Shown here one piece after another: positions 8,105-16,743 of a stretch of DNA of 17,517 nucleotides; positions within the stretch are counted from its first letter, which is position 1, and each line of letters starts with the position of its first letter. The notes beneath the pieces are model-generated. The model had not been told where the DNA came from. It made no database searches and worked only from the letters and a program-made list of their open reading frames with translations. Source of the stretch: Oceanospirillaceae bacterium. Lineage in GTDB: Bacteria > Pseudomonadota > Gammaproteobacteria > Pseudomonadales > Balneatricaceae. The position numbers and the translations under genes are program-made. The stretch spans positions 1 through 17,517 of the forward strand of contig JAGSHA010000023.1 in the NCBI GenBank assembly GCA_023954795.1, in the 5' to 3' direction.

Positions 8105-9448
8105 ATGATCAAGATCAAACAAGGTCTAGATCTACCGATTACGGGCGCACCGGAGCAGACTATTTCTGGCTCCCCGGAAGTGCGTTCGGTCGCCGTGATT
8201 GGCTCTGATTATGTCGGCATGAAGCCGACGATGGCCGTCAAGGTAGGAGATCGAGTAAAACTCGGTCAAGTGATCTTTTCCGACAAGAAGACAGAAGGTG
8301 TTAAATACACCGCGCCTGGAGCAGGCGTTGTCAAAGAAATTAACCGTGGCGAACGCCGTGTATTGCAGTCTGTTGTTATCGAATTGGATGACAACGAAGA
8401 AGCAATCGAGTTTGCGAAATACGAAGCGTCTCAGTTGGAGACTCTGACCACCGAACAGGTGCAAGAGAATCTGCTTGAGTCAGGTATGTGGACCGCTTTG
8501 CGGACACGTCCTTTCAGCCGAGTGCCACAGCCGGGTACAACCGCGCATTCTGTATTTGTTACTGCGATGGATACCAATCCATTGGCAGCCGATCCAGCGA
8601 TCTTTATCGCTGAGCAGAGTGAAGCGTTTGTTAATGGCTTAAAAGTGCTGCGTAAGCTGGCAGATAATAATGTTTATCTGTGTAAGGCGCCTGGTGCAAA
8701 TATCCCTACCACTGATGGTGTGACTGTAGAAGAGTTCGATGGTCCTCACCCAGCAGGTAATGCGGGAACGCACATTCACTTCCTCGAACCGGTCTCTCAA
8801 ACTAAGACAGTTTGGACTATCGGTTATCAGGATGTGATCGCAGTGGGTCATCTGTTTACTTCCGGTCGTATTTTTACTGATCGCGTTGTCGCTCTGGGTG
8901 GTCCTATGGCGTATCGCGCAGGTCTGTTGCGTGCGCGTATGGGGGCTAATCTGGATGATTTGCTGGTAGGCATCACTAAAGGTGATAACAACCGTGTGAT
9001 CAGTGGTTCTGTATGGAATGGTCGCGCAGCGGGCGGTGCTTTCGGGTATCTCGGTCGTTATGCGAATCAGATTTCTGTGCTTGAAGAAGGCGATGAGCGT
9101 GAATTTATTGGCTGGCTGTTGCCGGGGTCGAATAAGTTTTCCGTTCTGAATGTCTTCACCTCTTTCCTGAATCGTGGCAGTAAGAAGTTTGACTTCACCA
9201 CGACTACTCATGGCTCTGAACGTGCGATGGTGCCTGTAGGCCAGTTCGAAGAGATGATGCCACTGGATATCCTGCCAACTCAGTTGTTGCGTGCGCTGGT
9301 AACCGGCGACATTGTGACTGCCATGCAGTTGGGCTGTCTGGAACTCGATGAAGAAGATCTTGCTCTCTGTACTTTTGCCTGTCCGGGTAAGTATGAGTAT
9401 GGCCCGATCCTGCGCGATAACCTGACACGTATCGAGAAGGAGGCCTGA
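8105..9448 (+). CDS. nqrA: Na+-NQR subunit A
   Basis: Peripheral cytoplasmic subunit of the six-subunit Na+-translocating NADH:ubiquinone oxidoreductase, which oxidises NADH, reduces quinone and pumps Na+ out. NqrA carries no flavin or iron-sulfur cluster and is linked to quinone binding at the NqrA-NqrB interface. 447 residues from ATG 8105, against about 446 in Vibrio. The N-terminus MIKIKQGLDLPI matches the family start. The upstream in-frame GTG (8096) would add three residues and overlap the ribosome site, so it is rejected. The RnfC-like fold is recognisable from EVRSVAVIGSDYVGMKPTM and KYTAPGAGVVKEI. First gene of the operon; nqrB begins 4 bases after the stop. Confidence 0.96.
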   Translation: MIKIKQGLDLPITGAPEQTISGSPEVRSVAVIGSDYVGMKPTMAVKVGDRVKLGQVIFSDKKTEGVKYTAPGAGVVKEINRGERRVLQSVVIELDDNEEAIEFAKYEASQLETLTTEQVQENLLESGMWTALRTRPFSRVPQPGTTAHSVFVTAMDTNPLAADPAIFIAEQSEAFVNGLKVLRKLADNNVYLCKAPGANIPTTDGVTVEEFDGPHPAGNAGTHIHFLEPVSQTKTVWTIGYQDVIAVGHLFTSGRIFTDRVVALGGPMAYRAGLLRARMGANLDDLLVGITKGDNNRVISGSVWNGRAAGGAFGYLGRYANQISVLEEGDEREFIGWLLPGSNKFSVLNVFTSFLNRGSKKFDFTTTTHGSERAMVPVGQFEEMMPLDILPTQLLRALVTGDIVTAMQLGCLELDEEDLALCTFACPGKYEYGPILRDNLTRIEKEA

Positions 9449-9452
9449 TCAT

Positions 9453-10664
9453 ATGAAGAGCCTAAGAAACGTTCTTGATAAAATGGAGCCGCATTTCCAT
9501 AAAGGCGGCAAATACGAAAACTGGTACGCGCTGTATGAAGCAGCGGATACTATTTTCTACACACCAGGTCAGGTGACTAAGACAGCGGCTCACGTACGTG
9601 ATGCGGTTGATCTGAAGCGCATGATGATTCTGGTATGGATGTGTACATTCCCTGCAGTATTCATGGGTATGTATAACGTTGGTTTGCAGGCGAACACTGC
9701 AATGGCATCTCTGGGTTTGACGGAAGCGTCTACCTGGCAGGGTGCAATCGCGGGTGCGCTCACCAGCTTTGATCCAAATTCAATATGGGATAACGTGATT
9801 CACGGTGCTGCCTATTGGCTGCCGATCTACATTGTGACCTTTGTAGTGGGCGGTTTCTGGGAAGTGCTGTTTGCGATGAAACGCGGTCACGAAGTTAACG
9901 AAGGTTTCTTTGTTACTTCTATCCTGTTCTGTCTGATCCTTCCTCCTACTGTTCCTCTCTGGCAGGTTGCACTGGGCATTAGCTTCGGTGTGGTTGTTGG
10001 TAAAGAGGTATTTGGTGGTACTGGTAAGAACTTCCTTAACCCTGCTTTGACAGGTCGTGCCTTCCTCTTCTTCGCATATCCTGCGCAGATGTCTGGTGAT
10101 GCGATCTGGACTGCTGTAGACGGTTTCTCCGGCGCTACGCCGTTGGGTCTGGCTGCATTGGGCGGTGTTGATGCGATCCTTGCACAGAGCATTACTTGGT
10201 TCGATGCGTTCATCGGTACGATTCCGGGTTCTGTAGGTGAAGTATCCACGCTGGCGATAGCGATGGGTGGTGCGGTTCTATTGATAGCTAAAGTGGCCGC
10301 ATGGCGGATCGTAGCCGGTGTAATGCTGGGTATGGTTGCGATGTCTACGCTGCTGAATATCATCGGTTCCGATACTAACCCAATGTTCTCTATGCCGTTC
10401 TACTGGCATCTGGTGCTGGGTGGCTTTGCATTCGGTATGTTCTTCATGGCAACCGATCCGGTATCTGCATCCATGACGAACAAAGGTAAATGGTACTTCG
10501 GTGCTTTGATCGGTGTGATGGTTGTACTGATTCGTGTGGTTAACCCGGCGTTCCCAGAGGGAATGATGCTGGCGATTCTGTTCGCGAACCTGTTTGCACC
10601 GCTGATCGATAACTTTGTTGTTCAGGCGAATATTAAACGGAGGATGGCACGCAATGTCGGCTAA
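9453..10664 (+). CDS. nqrB: Na+-NQR subunit B, covalent-FMN membrane subunit
   Basis: Large integral membrane subunit that carries covalently bound FMN and riboflavin and forms part of the Na+ path. 403 residues with about ten hydrophobic helices. The flavinylation motif SGAT lies in VDGFSGATPLG, with Thr229 as the expected FMN phosphodiester attachment residue (Thr236 in Vibrio cholerae). A conserved GKEVFGGTGKNFLNPALTGRAF-type stretch precedes it. AAGGAGG (9437-9443), 9 bases upstream of the ATG, is a near-perfect ribosome site located inside nqrA. The 3' end overlaps nqrC by 11 bases, consistent with translational coupling. Confidence 0.97.
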   Translation: MKSLRNVLDKMEPHFHKGGKYENWYALYEAADTIFYTPGQVTKTAAHVRDAVDLKRMMILVWMCTFPAVFMGMYNVGLQANTAMASLGLTEASTWQGAIAGALTSFDPNSIWDNVIHGAAYWLPIYIVTFVVGGFWEVLFAMKRGHEVNEGFFVTSILFCLILPPTVPLWQVALGISFGVVVGKEVFGGTGKNFLNPALTGRAFLFFAYPAQMSGDAIWTAVDGFSGATPLGLAALGGVDAILAQSITWFDAFIGTIPGSVGEVSTLAIAMGGAVLLIAKVAAWRIVAGVMLGMVAMSTLLNIIGSDTNPMFSMPFYWHLVLGGFAFGMFFMATDPVSASMTNKGKWYFGALIGVMVVLIRVVNPAFPEGMMLAILFANLFAPLIDNFVVQANIKRRMARNVG

Positions 10665-11436
10665 TAAAGACACAATCGGTAAAACAATTACCGTTACAGT
10701 TCTGCTGTGCGTAGTCTGCTCCGTTATCGTATCCGCAGCGGCAGTACTGCTGAAACCGATTCAGGTCGCGAACAAAGAGCTTGACCGTAAAAGTAACATT
10801 CTGGCCGCTGCGAATATCGATTACGCAGGTCAGGACGTTATCAAGCTGTTTGATGAGCGTATCAAGACCAAAATCGTTGATATGGAAACCGGTAAGTACA
10901 CAGACGCAGTTGATGCGGCAACTTACGATGCTAACAAAGCAGCGAAAGATCCTGCCCTGTCTGTAAAACTGGACCGTTCGACTGACATCGCGTCTATCAA
11001 GCGTCAGGCTAAATACATGCCTGTCTATATGGTAGAAAAAGATGGCCAGATCGAGAAGGTTGTACTGCCAGTACATGGTTACGGTCTCTGGTCTACCTTG
11101 TACGGTTTCCTGGCACTGGAAGGTGACCTGAACACTGTCATTGGTCTGGGTTTCTACGCACACGCGGAAACGCCTGGACTGGGTGGTGAGGTTGATAACC
11201 CTAAGTGGAAAGCTCTGTGGCCGGGTAAGAAGGTATACCCAGAGGGTTCTACCGAACCTAAGCTGGGCCTGATCAAGGGTTCTGCGATTCCGGGTGCGCC
11301 GGGTGCTGAGCACCAGATTGATGGCCTGGCTGGTGCGACGCTAACCAGTATTGGTGTTACAAATCTGGTTCAATTCTGGATGGGCGAGAACGGTTACGCG
11401 ACCTTCCTGGCCAACCTGAAAGCAGGGGAGGTGTAA
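10654..11436 (+). CDS. nqrC: Na+-NQR subunit C, covalent-FMN periplasmic subunit
   Basis: Subunit anchored by one N-terminal membrane helix (about residues 9-34) with a large periplasmic domain holding covalent FMN. 260 residues from ATG 10654, with GGAGG (10639-10643) 10 bases upstream. An in-frame start further upstream (10615) would lie deep inside nqrB and is rejected. The flavin-attachment motif is DGLAGATLTS, with Thr229 as the acceptor (Thr225 in Vibrio). The enzyme that attaches the FMN is ApbE, encoded at the end of this operon. The FYAHAETPGLGGEV segment, typical of NqrC and RnfG, is intact. Length and motifs fit a functional subunit. Confidence 0.97.
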   Translation: MSANKDTIGKTITVTVLLCVVCSVIVSAAAVLLKPIQVANKELDRKSNILAAANIDYAGQDVIKLFDERIKTKIVDMETGKYTDAVDAATYDANKAAKDPALSVKLDRSTDIASIKRQAKYMPVYMVEKDGQIEKVVLPVHGYGLWSTLYGFLALEGDLNTVIGLGFYAHAETPGLGGEVDNPKWKALWPGKKVYPEGSTEPKLGLIKGSAIPGAPGAEHQIDGLAGATLTSIGVTNLVQFWMGENGYATFLANLKAGEV

Positions 11437-11439
11437 ACC

Positions 11440-12099
11440 ATGTCTGCATCTAAAGAAGTTCTGTTAAATCCGGTTGGACGAAACAACCCGATTGCGCTGC
11501 AGATTCTGGGTGTCTGCTCCGCTCTTGCGGTAACTTCCAACCTGAATACTGCAATGGTTATGACGCTGGCGGTAATTGCCGTAACTGCGTTTTCTAACCT
11601 GTTTGTATCTATCATCCGTAACCATATCCCAAGCAATATTCGAATCATCTGTCAGATGACGATCATTGCTTCTCTGGTAATCGTGGTGGATCAGATCCTG
11701 AAAGCATACGCTTACGATGTATCTAAGCAGCTTTCTGTATTCGTTGGTTTGATCATTACCAACTGTATCGTAATGGGTCGTGCAGAAGCATTTGCTATGC
11801 AGAACCCACCGGGTATCTCCTTTATGGACGGTATCGGTAACGGTCTGGGTTACGGTGCGGTACTGATCTTTGTCGCTTTCTTCCGTGAGCTGTTTGGTTC
11901 CGGTAGTCTGTTTGGTATCGAGATCCTGCCTCTGGTCAACAACGGTGGTTGGTATCAGGCAAACGGTATGATGTTGCTGCCTCCATCTGCATTCTTCCTG
12001 ATTGGTGCGTTCATCTGGATTCTGCGTACTTGGGATAAATCTCAGGTTGAGAAACCAGATTTCGAACTGGCTAAAAACACTAAGAAGGAGGCTGCGTAA
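11440..12099 (+). CDS. nqrD: Na+-NQR subunit D
   Basis: Integral membrane subunit with about six helices. With NqrE it holds a [2Fe-2S] centre in the membrane that passes electrons between the flavins of NqrF and NqrC. 219 residues. The two conserved Cys are Cys26 (LGVCSALAV) and Cys109 (TNCIVMGRAEAFA), as expected for cluster ligands (Cys29 and Cys112 in Vibrio). GGAGG at 11427-11431 is a strong ribosome site, and the gene begins 3 bases after the nqrC stop. The short C-terminal tail is charged (KPDFELAKNTKKEAA). Confidence 0.97.
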   Translation: MSASKEVLLNPVGRNNPIALQILGVCSALAVTSNLNTAMVMTLAVIAVTAFSNLFVSIIRNHIPSNIRIICQMTIIASLVIVVDQILKAYAYDVSKQLSVFVGLIITNCIVMGRAEAFAMQNPPGISFMDGIGNGLGYGAVLIFVAFFRELFGSGSLFGIEILPLVNNGGWYQANGMMLLPPSAFFLIGAFIWILRTWDKSQVEKPDFELAKNTKKEAA

Positions 12100-12708
12100 A
12101 TGGAACAGTATATCAGCCTTGCTATTAAGGCGATCTTCGTTGAAAACATGGCGCTGGCCTTCTTCCTGGGCATGTGTACCTTCTTGGCGATTTCCAAGAA
12201 AGTGCAGACTGCTTTTGGTCTGGGTATCGCAGTAATCGTTGTATTGGCGATTACGACGCCGGTAAACAACCTGATCTTTAACCTCCTTCTTAGAGAAGGC
12301 GCTCTGGCGTGGGCGGGTTACCCTGAAGTTGATTTGAGCTTCCTGGGTTACATCTCCTACATCGGTGTAATCGCTGCGATGGTACAGATCCTGGAGATGT
12401 TCCTGGATAAGTATGTTCCGGTGCTTTACAACTCCCTGGGTGTATTCCTGCCTCTGATCACCGTCAACTGTGCAATTATGGGTGCGGCCCTGTTCATGGT
12501 TGAGCGTGACTACACCTTCAGTGAGTCCGTGGTTTATGGTGTTGGTGCAGGTGTTGGCTGGGCTCTGGCTATCACTGCGTTGGCGGGTATTCGTGAAAAG
12601 CTTAAATACAGCGACGTACCGGACGGTTTGCGTGGCCTGGGTATCACCTTCGTAACTGTTGGTCTGATGTCCCTGGGTTTCATGTCTTTCTCCGGTGTGC
12701 AGCTGTAA
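12100..12708 (+). CDS. nqrE: Na+-NQR subunit E
   Basis: Membrane partner of NqrD with about six helices and inverted topology relative to it. 202 residues. Cys26 (FLGMCTFLA) and Cys124 (TVNCAIMGAA) are the expected remaining ligands of the intramembrane iron-sulfur centre. The ATG follows the nqrD stop with no gap, and the AAGGAGG ribosome site lies in the last codons of nqrD, so translation is tightly coupled. Sequence motifs are standard for the NqrE/RnfA family. NqrE identity is set by the operon order. Confidence 0.97.
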   Translation: MEQYISLAIKAIFVENMALAFFLGMCTFLAISKKVQTAFGLGIAVIVVLAITTPVNNLIFNLLLREGALAWAGYPEVDLSFLGYISYIGVIAAMVQILEMFLDKYVPVLYNSLGVFLPLITVNCAIMGAALFMVERDYTFSESVVYGVGAGVGWALAITALAGIREKLKYSDVPDGLRGLGITFVTVGLMSLGFMSFSGVQL

Positions 12709-12744
12709 AAGCTGGAACGATAAGAAGAGGAATGGAATAAGCCT

Positions 12745-13971
12745 ATGAATGCTGAAATCGTTCTCGGCGTTGTTATGTTTACCGTGGTGGTACTTGTACT
12801 GGTCGCGGTCATTCTGGCAGCCCGTTCAAAATTGGTTAGTTCCGGCGACGTAACGATCAACATTAACGACGATCCGGAAAAAGCAATTACTGTACCTGCT
12901 GGCGGCAAGTTGCTGCAGACACTGGCAGGCGCGGGTATCTTCGTACCATCTGCATGTGGTGGTGGCGGTACTTGTGCGCAGTGTAAATGTCAGGTAATGG
13001 ATGGTGGCGGTTCTATGCTGCCGACTGAAGAATCTCACTTCACCATGCGTGAAGCGAAAGACGGCTGGCGTCTTTCCTGTCAGGTTGCTGTAAAGCAGGA
13101 CATGGAAATTGAGCTGGAAGAAGAGATCTTTGGTGTTAAGAAGTGGACCTGTACTGTTGAGTCCAACCCGAACGTTGCAACGTTCATCAAAGAGCTGACC
13201 CTGCGTCTGCCTGAAGGTGAAAACGTTGACTTCCGTGCGGGTGGTTATGTACAGCTGGAAGCGCCTGCTCACGAAGTTCACTATAAGGACTTTCATATCG
13301 ACGAGGATTACCGCGAAGATTGGGATAAATTCAATCTTTGGCAGTACACTTCCAAGGTTACTGAGCCGGTTATTCGTGCATACTCCATGGCGAACTACCC
13401 TGAAGAGCGTGGTGTTGTTAAGTTCAACATCCGTGTTGCATCTCCGCCGCCGGGAACTGATTTCCCGCCGGGTCAGATGTCTTCTTATGTGTTCAGCCTG
13501 AATCCGGGTGATACCATTGATGTTTACGGTCCGTTTGGTGAGTTCTTCGCCTCTGAAAACGAATCCGAAATGGTCTTCATCGGTGGTGGTGCGGGTATGG
13601 CGCCAATGCGTTCTCATATCTTTGACCAGCTGAAACGTCTGAACGCTACGCGTAAGATTTCGTTCTGGTATGGTGCGCGCTCCATGCGTGAGTCGTTCTA
13701 CAACGACGAATACGACATGCTTGCTGCAGAGAACGAAAACTTCGATTGGCATCTGGCATTGTCTGATCCGCTTCCAGAAGATAACTGGGACGGAATGACG
13801 GGCTTCATCCACAACGTGCTGTACGAAAACTATCTGAAGGATCACGACGCTCCGGAAGATTGTGAGTACTACATGTGTGGACCGCCAATGATGAACTCCG
13901 CAGTAATTCAGATGTTGTTGGATCTGGGTGTTGAGCGCGAAAACATCTTCCTGGATGACTTTGGTGGCTAA
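12745..13971 (+). CDS. nqrF: Na+-NQR subunit F, NADH dehydrogenase flavoprotein
   Basis: Electron entry subunit: oxidises NADH at FAD and passes electrons through a [2Fe-2S] cluster. 408 residues, the same as the Vibrio protein. One N-terminal membrane helix (about 4-26) is followed by a ferredoxin domain with cluster ligands Cys71, Cys77, Cys80 and Cys112. Then comes the FAD domain with the RAYS motif (211-214), and the NADH domain with GGGAGMAPMRS (280-290). The C-terminus ends DDFGG as in the family. The 36-base gap from nqrE is the longest between adjacent nqr genes. A GGA lies 8 bases before the ATG, a weaker ribosome site than those of nqrB-E. Confidence 0.97.
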   Translation: MNAEIVLGVVMFTVVVLVLVAVILAARSKLVSSGDVTININDDPEKAITVPAGGKLLQTLAGAGIFVPSACGGGGTCAQCKCQVMDGGGSMLPTEESHFTMREAKDGWRLSCQVAVKQDMEIELEEEIFGVKKWTCTVESNPNVATFIKELTLRLPEGENVDFRAGGYVQLEAPAHEVHYKDFHIDEDYREDWDKFNLWQYTSKVTEPVIRAYSMANYPEERGVVKFNIRVASPPPGTDFPPGQMSSYVFSLNPGDTIDVYGPFGEFFASENESEMVFIGGGAGMAPMRSHIFDQLKRLNATRKISFWYGARSMRESFYNDEYDMLAAENENFDWHLALSDPLPEDNWDGMTGFIHNVLYENYLKDHDAPEDCEYYMCGPPMMNSAVIQMLLDLGVERENIFLDDFGG

Positions 13972-13977
13972 CCACGG

Positions 13978-15015
13978 ATGAGTAAACTGTTTAAACAGTT
14001 GAAACTCGTAAAATGGCCGGCAGCATTGCTGCTGGCCATTTTTGTAATTACGGGTTGTCAGCAAGCCAAGGATGAAGTCCGGTCTGTTCAAGGCCTGACG
14101 ATGGGTACAAGCTACTCAGTAAAATGGGTATCCAGGGATGAGGGTACGCAAAAGGTACATGCTTCGGTCGAGGCTGTGCTCAAGGACATCAATAAAAGCA
14201 TGTCCACCTATATTAAAACCTCCGAATTATCACAACTAAATCAATCTGCAAGTACCGACTGGATGCCGTTGTCAGCGGGTCTTTACGATGTTCTGCGCCT
14301 GTCGACAGCGATTAGTGAACAGACGGGTGGCGCGTTTGATGTTACCGTGGGTCCACTGGTTAATCTTTGGGGTTTTGGTCCTGATGGACGGGTTGTTAAA
14401 GCGCCATTAGCGTCCCAGATAGAAACGCAAAGAGTACGTGTTGGCTATCAGAAGGTTGATTTGAATCCAGAACAGCAACAGGTGAAAAAAGCTGTCGCTG
14501 ATCTCTATATAGACCTCTCTGCGGTTGCTAAAGGTTACGCAGTTGATCGGGTCGCATCATTGCTTGAAGAGCAAGGCATTACGCGATACTTGGTCGAGGT
14601 TGGAGGTGAGTTGCGCGCAAAGGGCTTAAAGCCCGGAGGGAAGGACTGGCGTATCGCGATAGAAACGCCTGATGCGTCCACTCGAAGTGTGCAGCGTATT
14701 ATCAATGTTCAGGATATAGCGATTGCTACGTCCGGCGATTATCGTAACTATTTCGAAGAAAACGGCGTGCGGTTCTCTCATACTATTGATCCCGCAACGG
14801 GCGCGCCGATTAATCACAGTTTGGCTTCTGTAACCGTACTGGCCTCTACATGTGCAGAAGCTGATGCGTTAGCGACGGCATTTATGGTCATGGGTACAGA
14901 GCGTGGCTACGAGTATGCGATGCAGCATCGAATTAATGCATTGTTTATCCGTAAAAGCAGTGATGGATTTGAAGAAGTTATCACGCCAGGGTTTAAGAAA
15001 TATCTGGCTAAGTAA
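13978..15015 (+). CDS. apbE: FAD:protein FMN transferase ApbE (lipoprotein)
   Basis: Transfers FMN from FAD onto the Thr of SGAT-type motifs, here NqrB Thr229 and NqrC Thr229, on the outer side of the inner membrane. 345 residues. The N-terminus has a basic start, a hydrophobic stretch and a lipobox ITGC with Cys27, so it is probably a lipoprotein. Family motifs: LTMGTSYSV, GGAFDVTVGPLVNLWGFG, DLSAVAKGYAVD, VEVGGELRAKG, HTIDPATGAP, and the metal site EADALATA with Asp296 and Thr300. It begins 6 bases after the nqrF stop, so it is part of the nqr operon and its job is clear from context. Codon use looks less optimised than in the nqr genes. Confidence 0.96.
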   Translation: MSKLFKQLKLVKWPAALLLAIFVITGCQQAKDEVRSVQGLTMGTSYSVKWVSRDEGTQKVHASVEAVLKDINKSMSTYIKTSELSQLNQSASTDWMPLSAGLYDVLRLSTAISEQTGGAFDVTVGPLVNLWGFGPDGRVVKAPLASQIETQRVRVGYQKVDLNPEQQQVKKAVADLYIDLSAVAKGYAVDRVASLLEEQGITRYLVEVGGELRAKGLKPGGKDWRIAIETPDASTRSVQRIINVQDIAIATSGDYRNYFEENGVRFSHTIDPATGAPINHSLASVTVLASTCAEADALATAFMVMGTERGYEYAMQHRINALFIRKSSDGFEEVITPGFKKYLAK

Positions 15016-15289
15016 AGTTTGTATTTAGCCCCTTAGGGGTTGGATAAAGATAATGATCTATTAGCTTGCCGATTGAGTGGCTTGTCTGGTGGAGAAAAAG
15101 CGACACAGAGTAAACGCCTAAAGCCATAAAAGTGAGCCGGTTTATACCGTCAGCGGGTATGGTTTTCGGGTTAAATCTAAAGGCTAATGTTTTGGTTGTA
15201 TTGCAGCGAGTTAAGCTTGGTGCAGTGCGACATAGACTGACGTACTACTTAAAACAACAGGATAATAACGATTATCTAAGGGGAAAGTG
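15016..15289. other. Intergenic region between apbE and sth, lacks nqrM
   Basis: 274 bases with no credible gene in any frame. A short GC hairpin (AGCCCC-TTA-GGGGTT, 15027-15041) lies just after apbE but has no T-run, so it is at best a weak terminator. ATACC-N7-GGTAT (15144-15160) is a small dyad. The sth promoter presumably lies in the right half, but I see no convincing -35/-10 pair. Confidence 0.5.
15278..15283 (+). promoter_or_regulatory. Ribosome binding site of sth
   Basis: AAGGGG lies 6 bases before ATG 15290 and only 3 before the GTG at 15287. It therefore favours the ATG, which also gives the E. coli length of 466 residues. Confidence 0.6.
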
Positions 15290-16690
15290 ATGGCTGTTTA
15301 TGACTACGATGTCATTGTGATCGGTTCCGGCCCGGCTGGCGAAGGGGCAGCGATGAATGCTGCTAAACATGGTCGCCGGGTAGCTGTAGTAGAGGAGCAG
15401 GATCTGGTGGGTGGTAACTGCACGCACAAAGGTACTATCCCCTCAAAGGCGTTGCGTCATTCCGTTAAACAGATCATCGAGTTTAACACTAACCCAATGT
15501 TCCGAGACATTGGTGAGCCGCGCTGGTTCTCTTTCCCTAAAGTACTGAAACGCGCTGAGAAAGTTATCTCCAATCAGGTCGTGTTGCGTACTAATTTCTA
15601 TGCACGTAACCGTATCGATGTCTTCTTTGGTCGTGCATGCTTTCAGGACAAGAACACGATTCAGGTGAGTGGTACTTCAAAAGGCACAGAGACGCTACGT
15701 GCCAAGAATATCATCATTGCAAGTGGTTCTCGTCCGTATTGCCCGAGCGATATAGACTTCAAGCATCCACGTATCTATAGCTCCGACACAATCTTGAAGC
15801 TGAGTCATACGCCGCGCACCATGATTATTTACGGGGCGGGTGTTATTGGCTGTGAGTATGCGTCCATTTTCAGCGGTTTGGGTGTAAAGGTTGATCTGAT
15901 TGATAATCGCGATCGCCTGTTGTCCTTCCTTGATGGTGAGATTTCCGACGCCTTGAGCTACCACCTGCGTAACAACGCAGTGAAGATTCGTCACAACGAA
16001 GAATATGAATCGGTAGAGGGGGACAGCAACGGTGTAGTGCTGACGCTGAAATCCGGTAAGAAGATTCGTGCGGATGCTTTCCTGTGGTGTAACGGTCGTA
16101 CGGGTAATACCGACAATTTGGGGCTTGAGACGATCGGGCTGGAAGCAAACGGCCGCGGTCAGTTAGAGATTGACGAGCACTACCGTACGTCAACGGACGG
16201 TATTTATGCCGTGGGTGACGTTATTGGTTGGCCAAGCCTGGCTTCGGCTGCGCTGGACCAGGGGCGTGCAGCGGCAGCTGATATGTTGAGTGGTGACGAC
16301 TTCCGTTATATCAACGAAGTACCTACCGGTATTTATACAATTCCAGAAATTAGCTCTATCGGTAAAACTGAAGAAGAACTGACTGCGGAGTGTGTACCGT
16401 ACGAAGCAGGTCAGGCTTTCTTTAAAGATACTGCACGTGCTCAGATCTCTGGTCAGCCGGTGGGTATGTTAAAGATCCTGTTCCATCGCGAAACCCTGCA
16501 AATCCTGGGCATTCACTGCTTTGGCGATCAGGCATCTGAGATCGTGCATATCGGGCAGGCGATTATGGCGCAGGAAGGTGAAGCGAATACGATTAAGTAT
16601 TTTGTGAACACAACGTTCAACTATCCGACGATGGCTGAAGCGTATCGTGTGGCTGCGATTGCAGGTTTAAACCGTATTGCCAATCTCTGA
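15290..16690 (+). CDS. sthA: Soluble pyridine nucleotide transhydrogenase
   Basis: Cytoplasmic FAD enzyme that transfers hydride between NADPH and NADH, mostly draining excess NADPH. 466 residues, the same as E. coli SthA. FAD-binding GSGPAGEG (12-19), then the active-site region GGNCTHKGTIPSKALRH, where Cys44 is kept but the second Cys of the CxxxxC disulfide found in lipoamide dehydrogenase and glutathione reductase is Thr49. This is the hallmark of Sth. Second nucleotide motif GAGVIGCEYAS, then the FAD motif TDGIYAVGDV and a dimerisation domain. It stands alone between a 274-base upstream gap and a terminator. The same gene follows the nqr operon in Pseudomonas. Confidence 0.96.
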   Translation: MAVYDYDVIVIGSGPAGEGAAMNAAKHGRRVAVVEEQDLVGGNCTHKGTIPSKALRHSVKQIIEFNTNPMFRDIGEPRWFSFPKVLKRAEKVISNQVVLRTNFYARNRIDVFFGRACFQDKNTIQVSGTSKGTETLRAKNIIIASGSRPYCPSDIDFKHPRIYSSDTILKLSHTPRTMIIYGAGVIGCEYASIFSGLGVKVDLIDNRDRLLSFLDGEISDALSYHLRNNAVKIRHNEEYESVEGDSNGVVLTLKSGKKIRADAFLWCNGRTGNTDNLGLETIGLEANGRGQLEIDEHYRTSTDGIYAVGDVIGWPSLASAALDQGRAAAADMLSGDDFRYINEVPTGIYTIPEISSIGKTEEELTAECVPYEAGQAFFKDTARAQISGQPVGMLKILFHRETLQILGIHCFGDQASEIVHIGQAIMAQEGEANTIKYFVNTTFNYPTMAEAYRVAAIAGLNRIANL

Positions 16691-16703
16691 TTGAGCTTTG
16701 TAT

Positions 16704-16731
16704 AAAAAAACCGGCCTAGTGCCGGTTTTTT
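16704..16731. terminator. Bidirectional rho-independent terminator
   Basis: ACCGGC and GCCGGT flank a CTAGT loop, with an A-run on the left and a T-run on the right. It can end both sth (+) and the unit coming from the right (-). Confidence 0.92.
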
Positions 16732-16743
16732 AGTTTCAGGAGG

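Noticed and set aside
12826..14091. 421-codon open frame on the minus strand across nqrF
   Set aside because: It lies entirely opposite nqrF and the start of apbE, has no family motifs and has low-complexity Thr/Arg/His composition. It is a shadow of the coding strand.
14737..14755. Second Ter-like match (CGTAACTA) inside apbE
   Set aside because: Only seven contiguous bases agree with the core, and the site sits in conserved coding sequence (SGDYRNYF).
15040..15129. Short frame with SGG-like residues that could be an nqrM remnant
   Set aside because: Only about 30 codons from a TTG, without the membrane helix or Cys motif. The resemblance is too slight to call a pseudogene.
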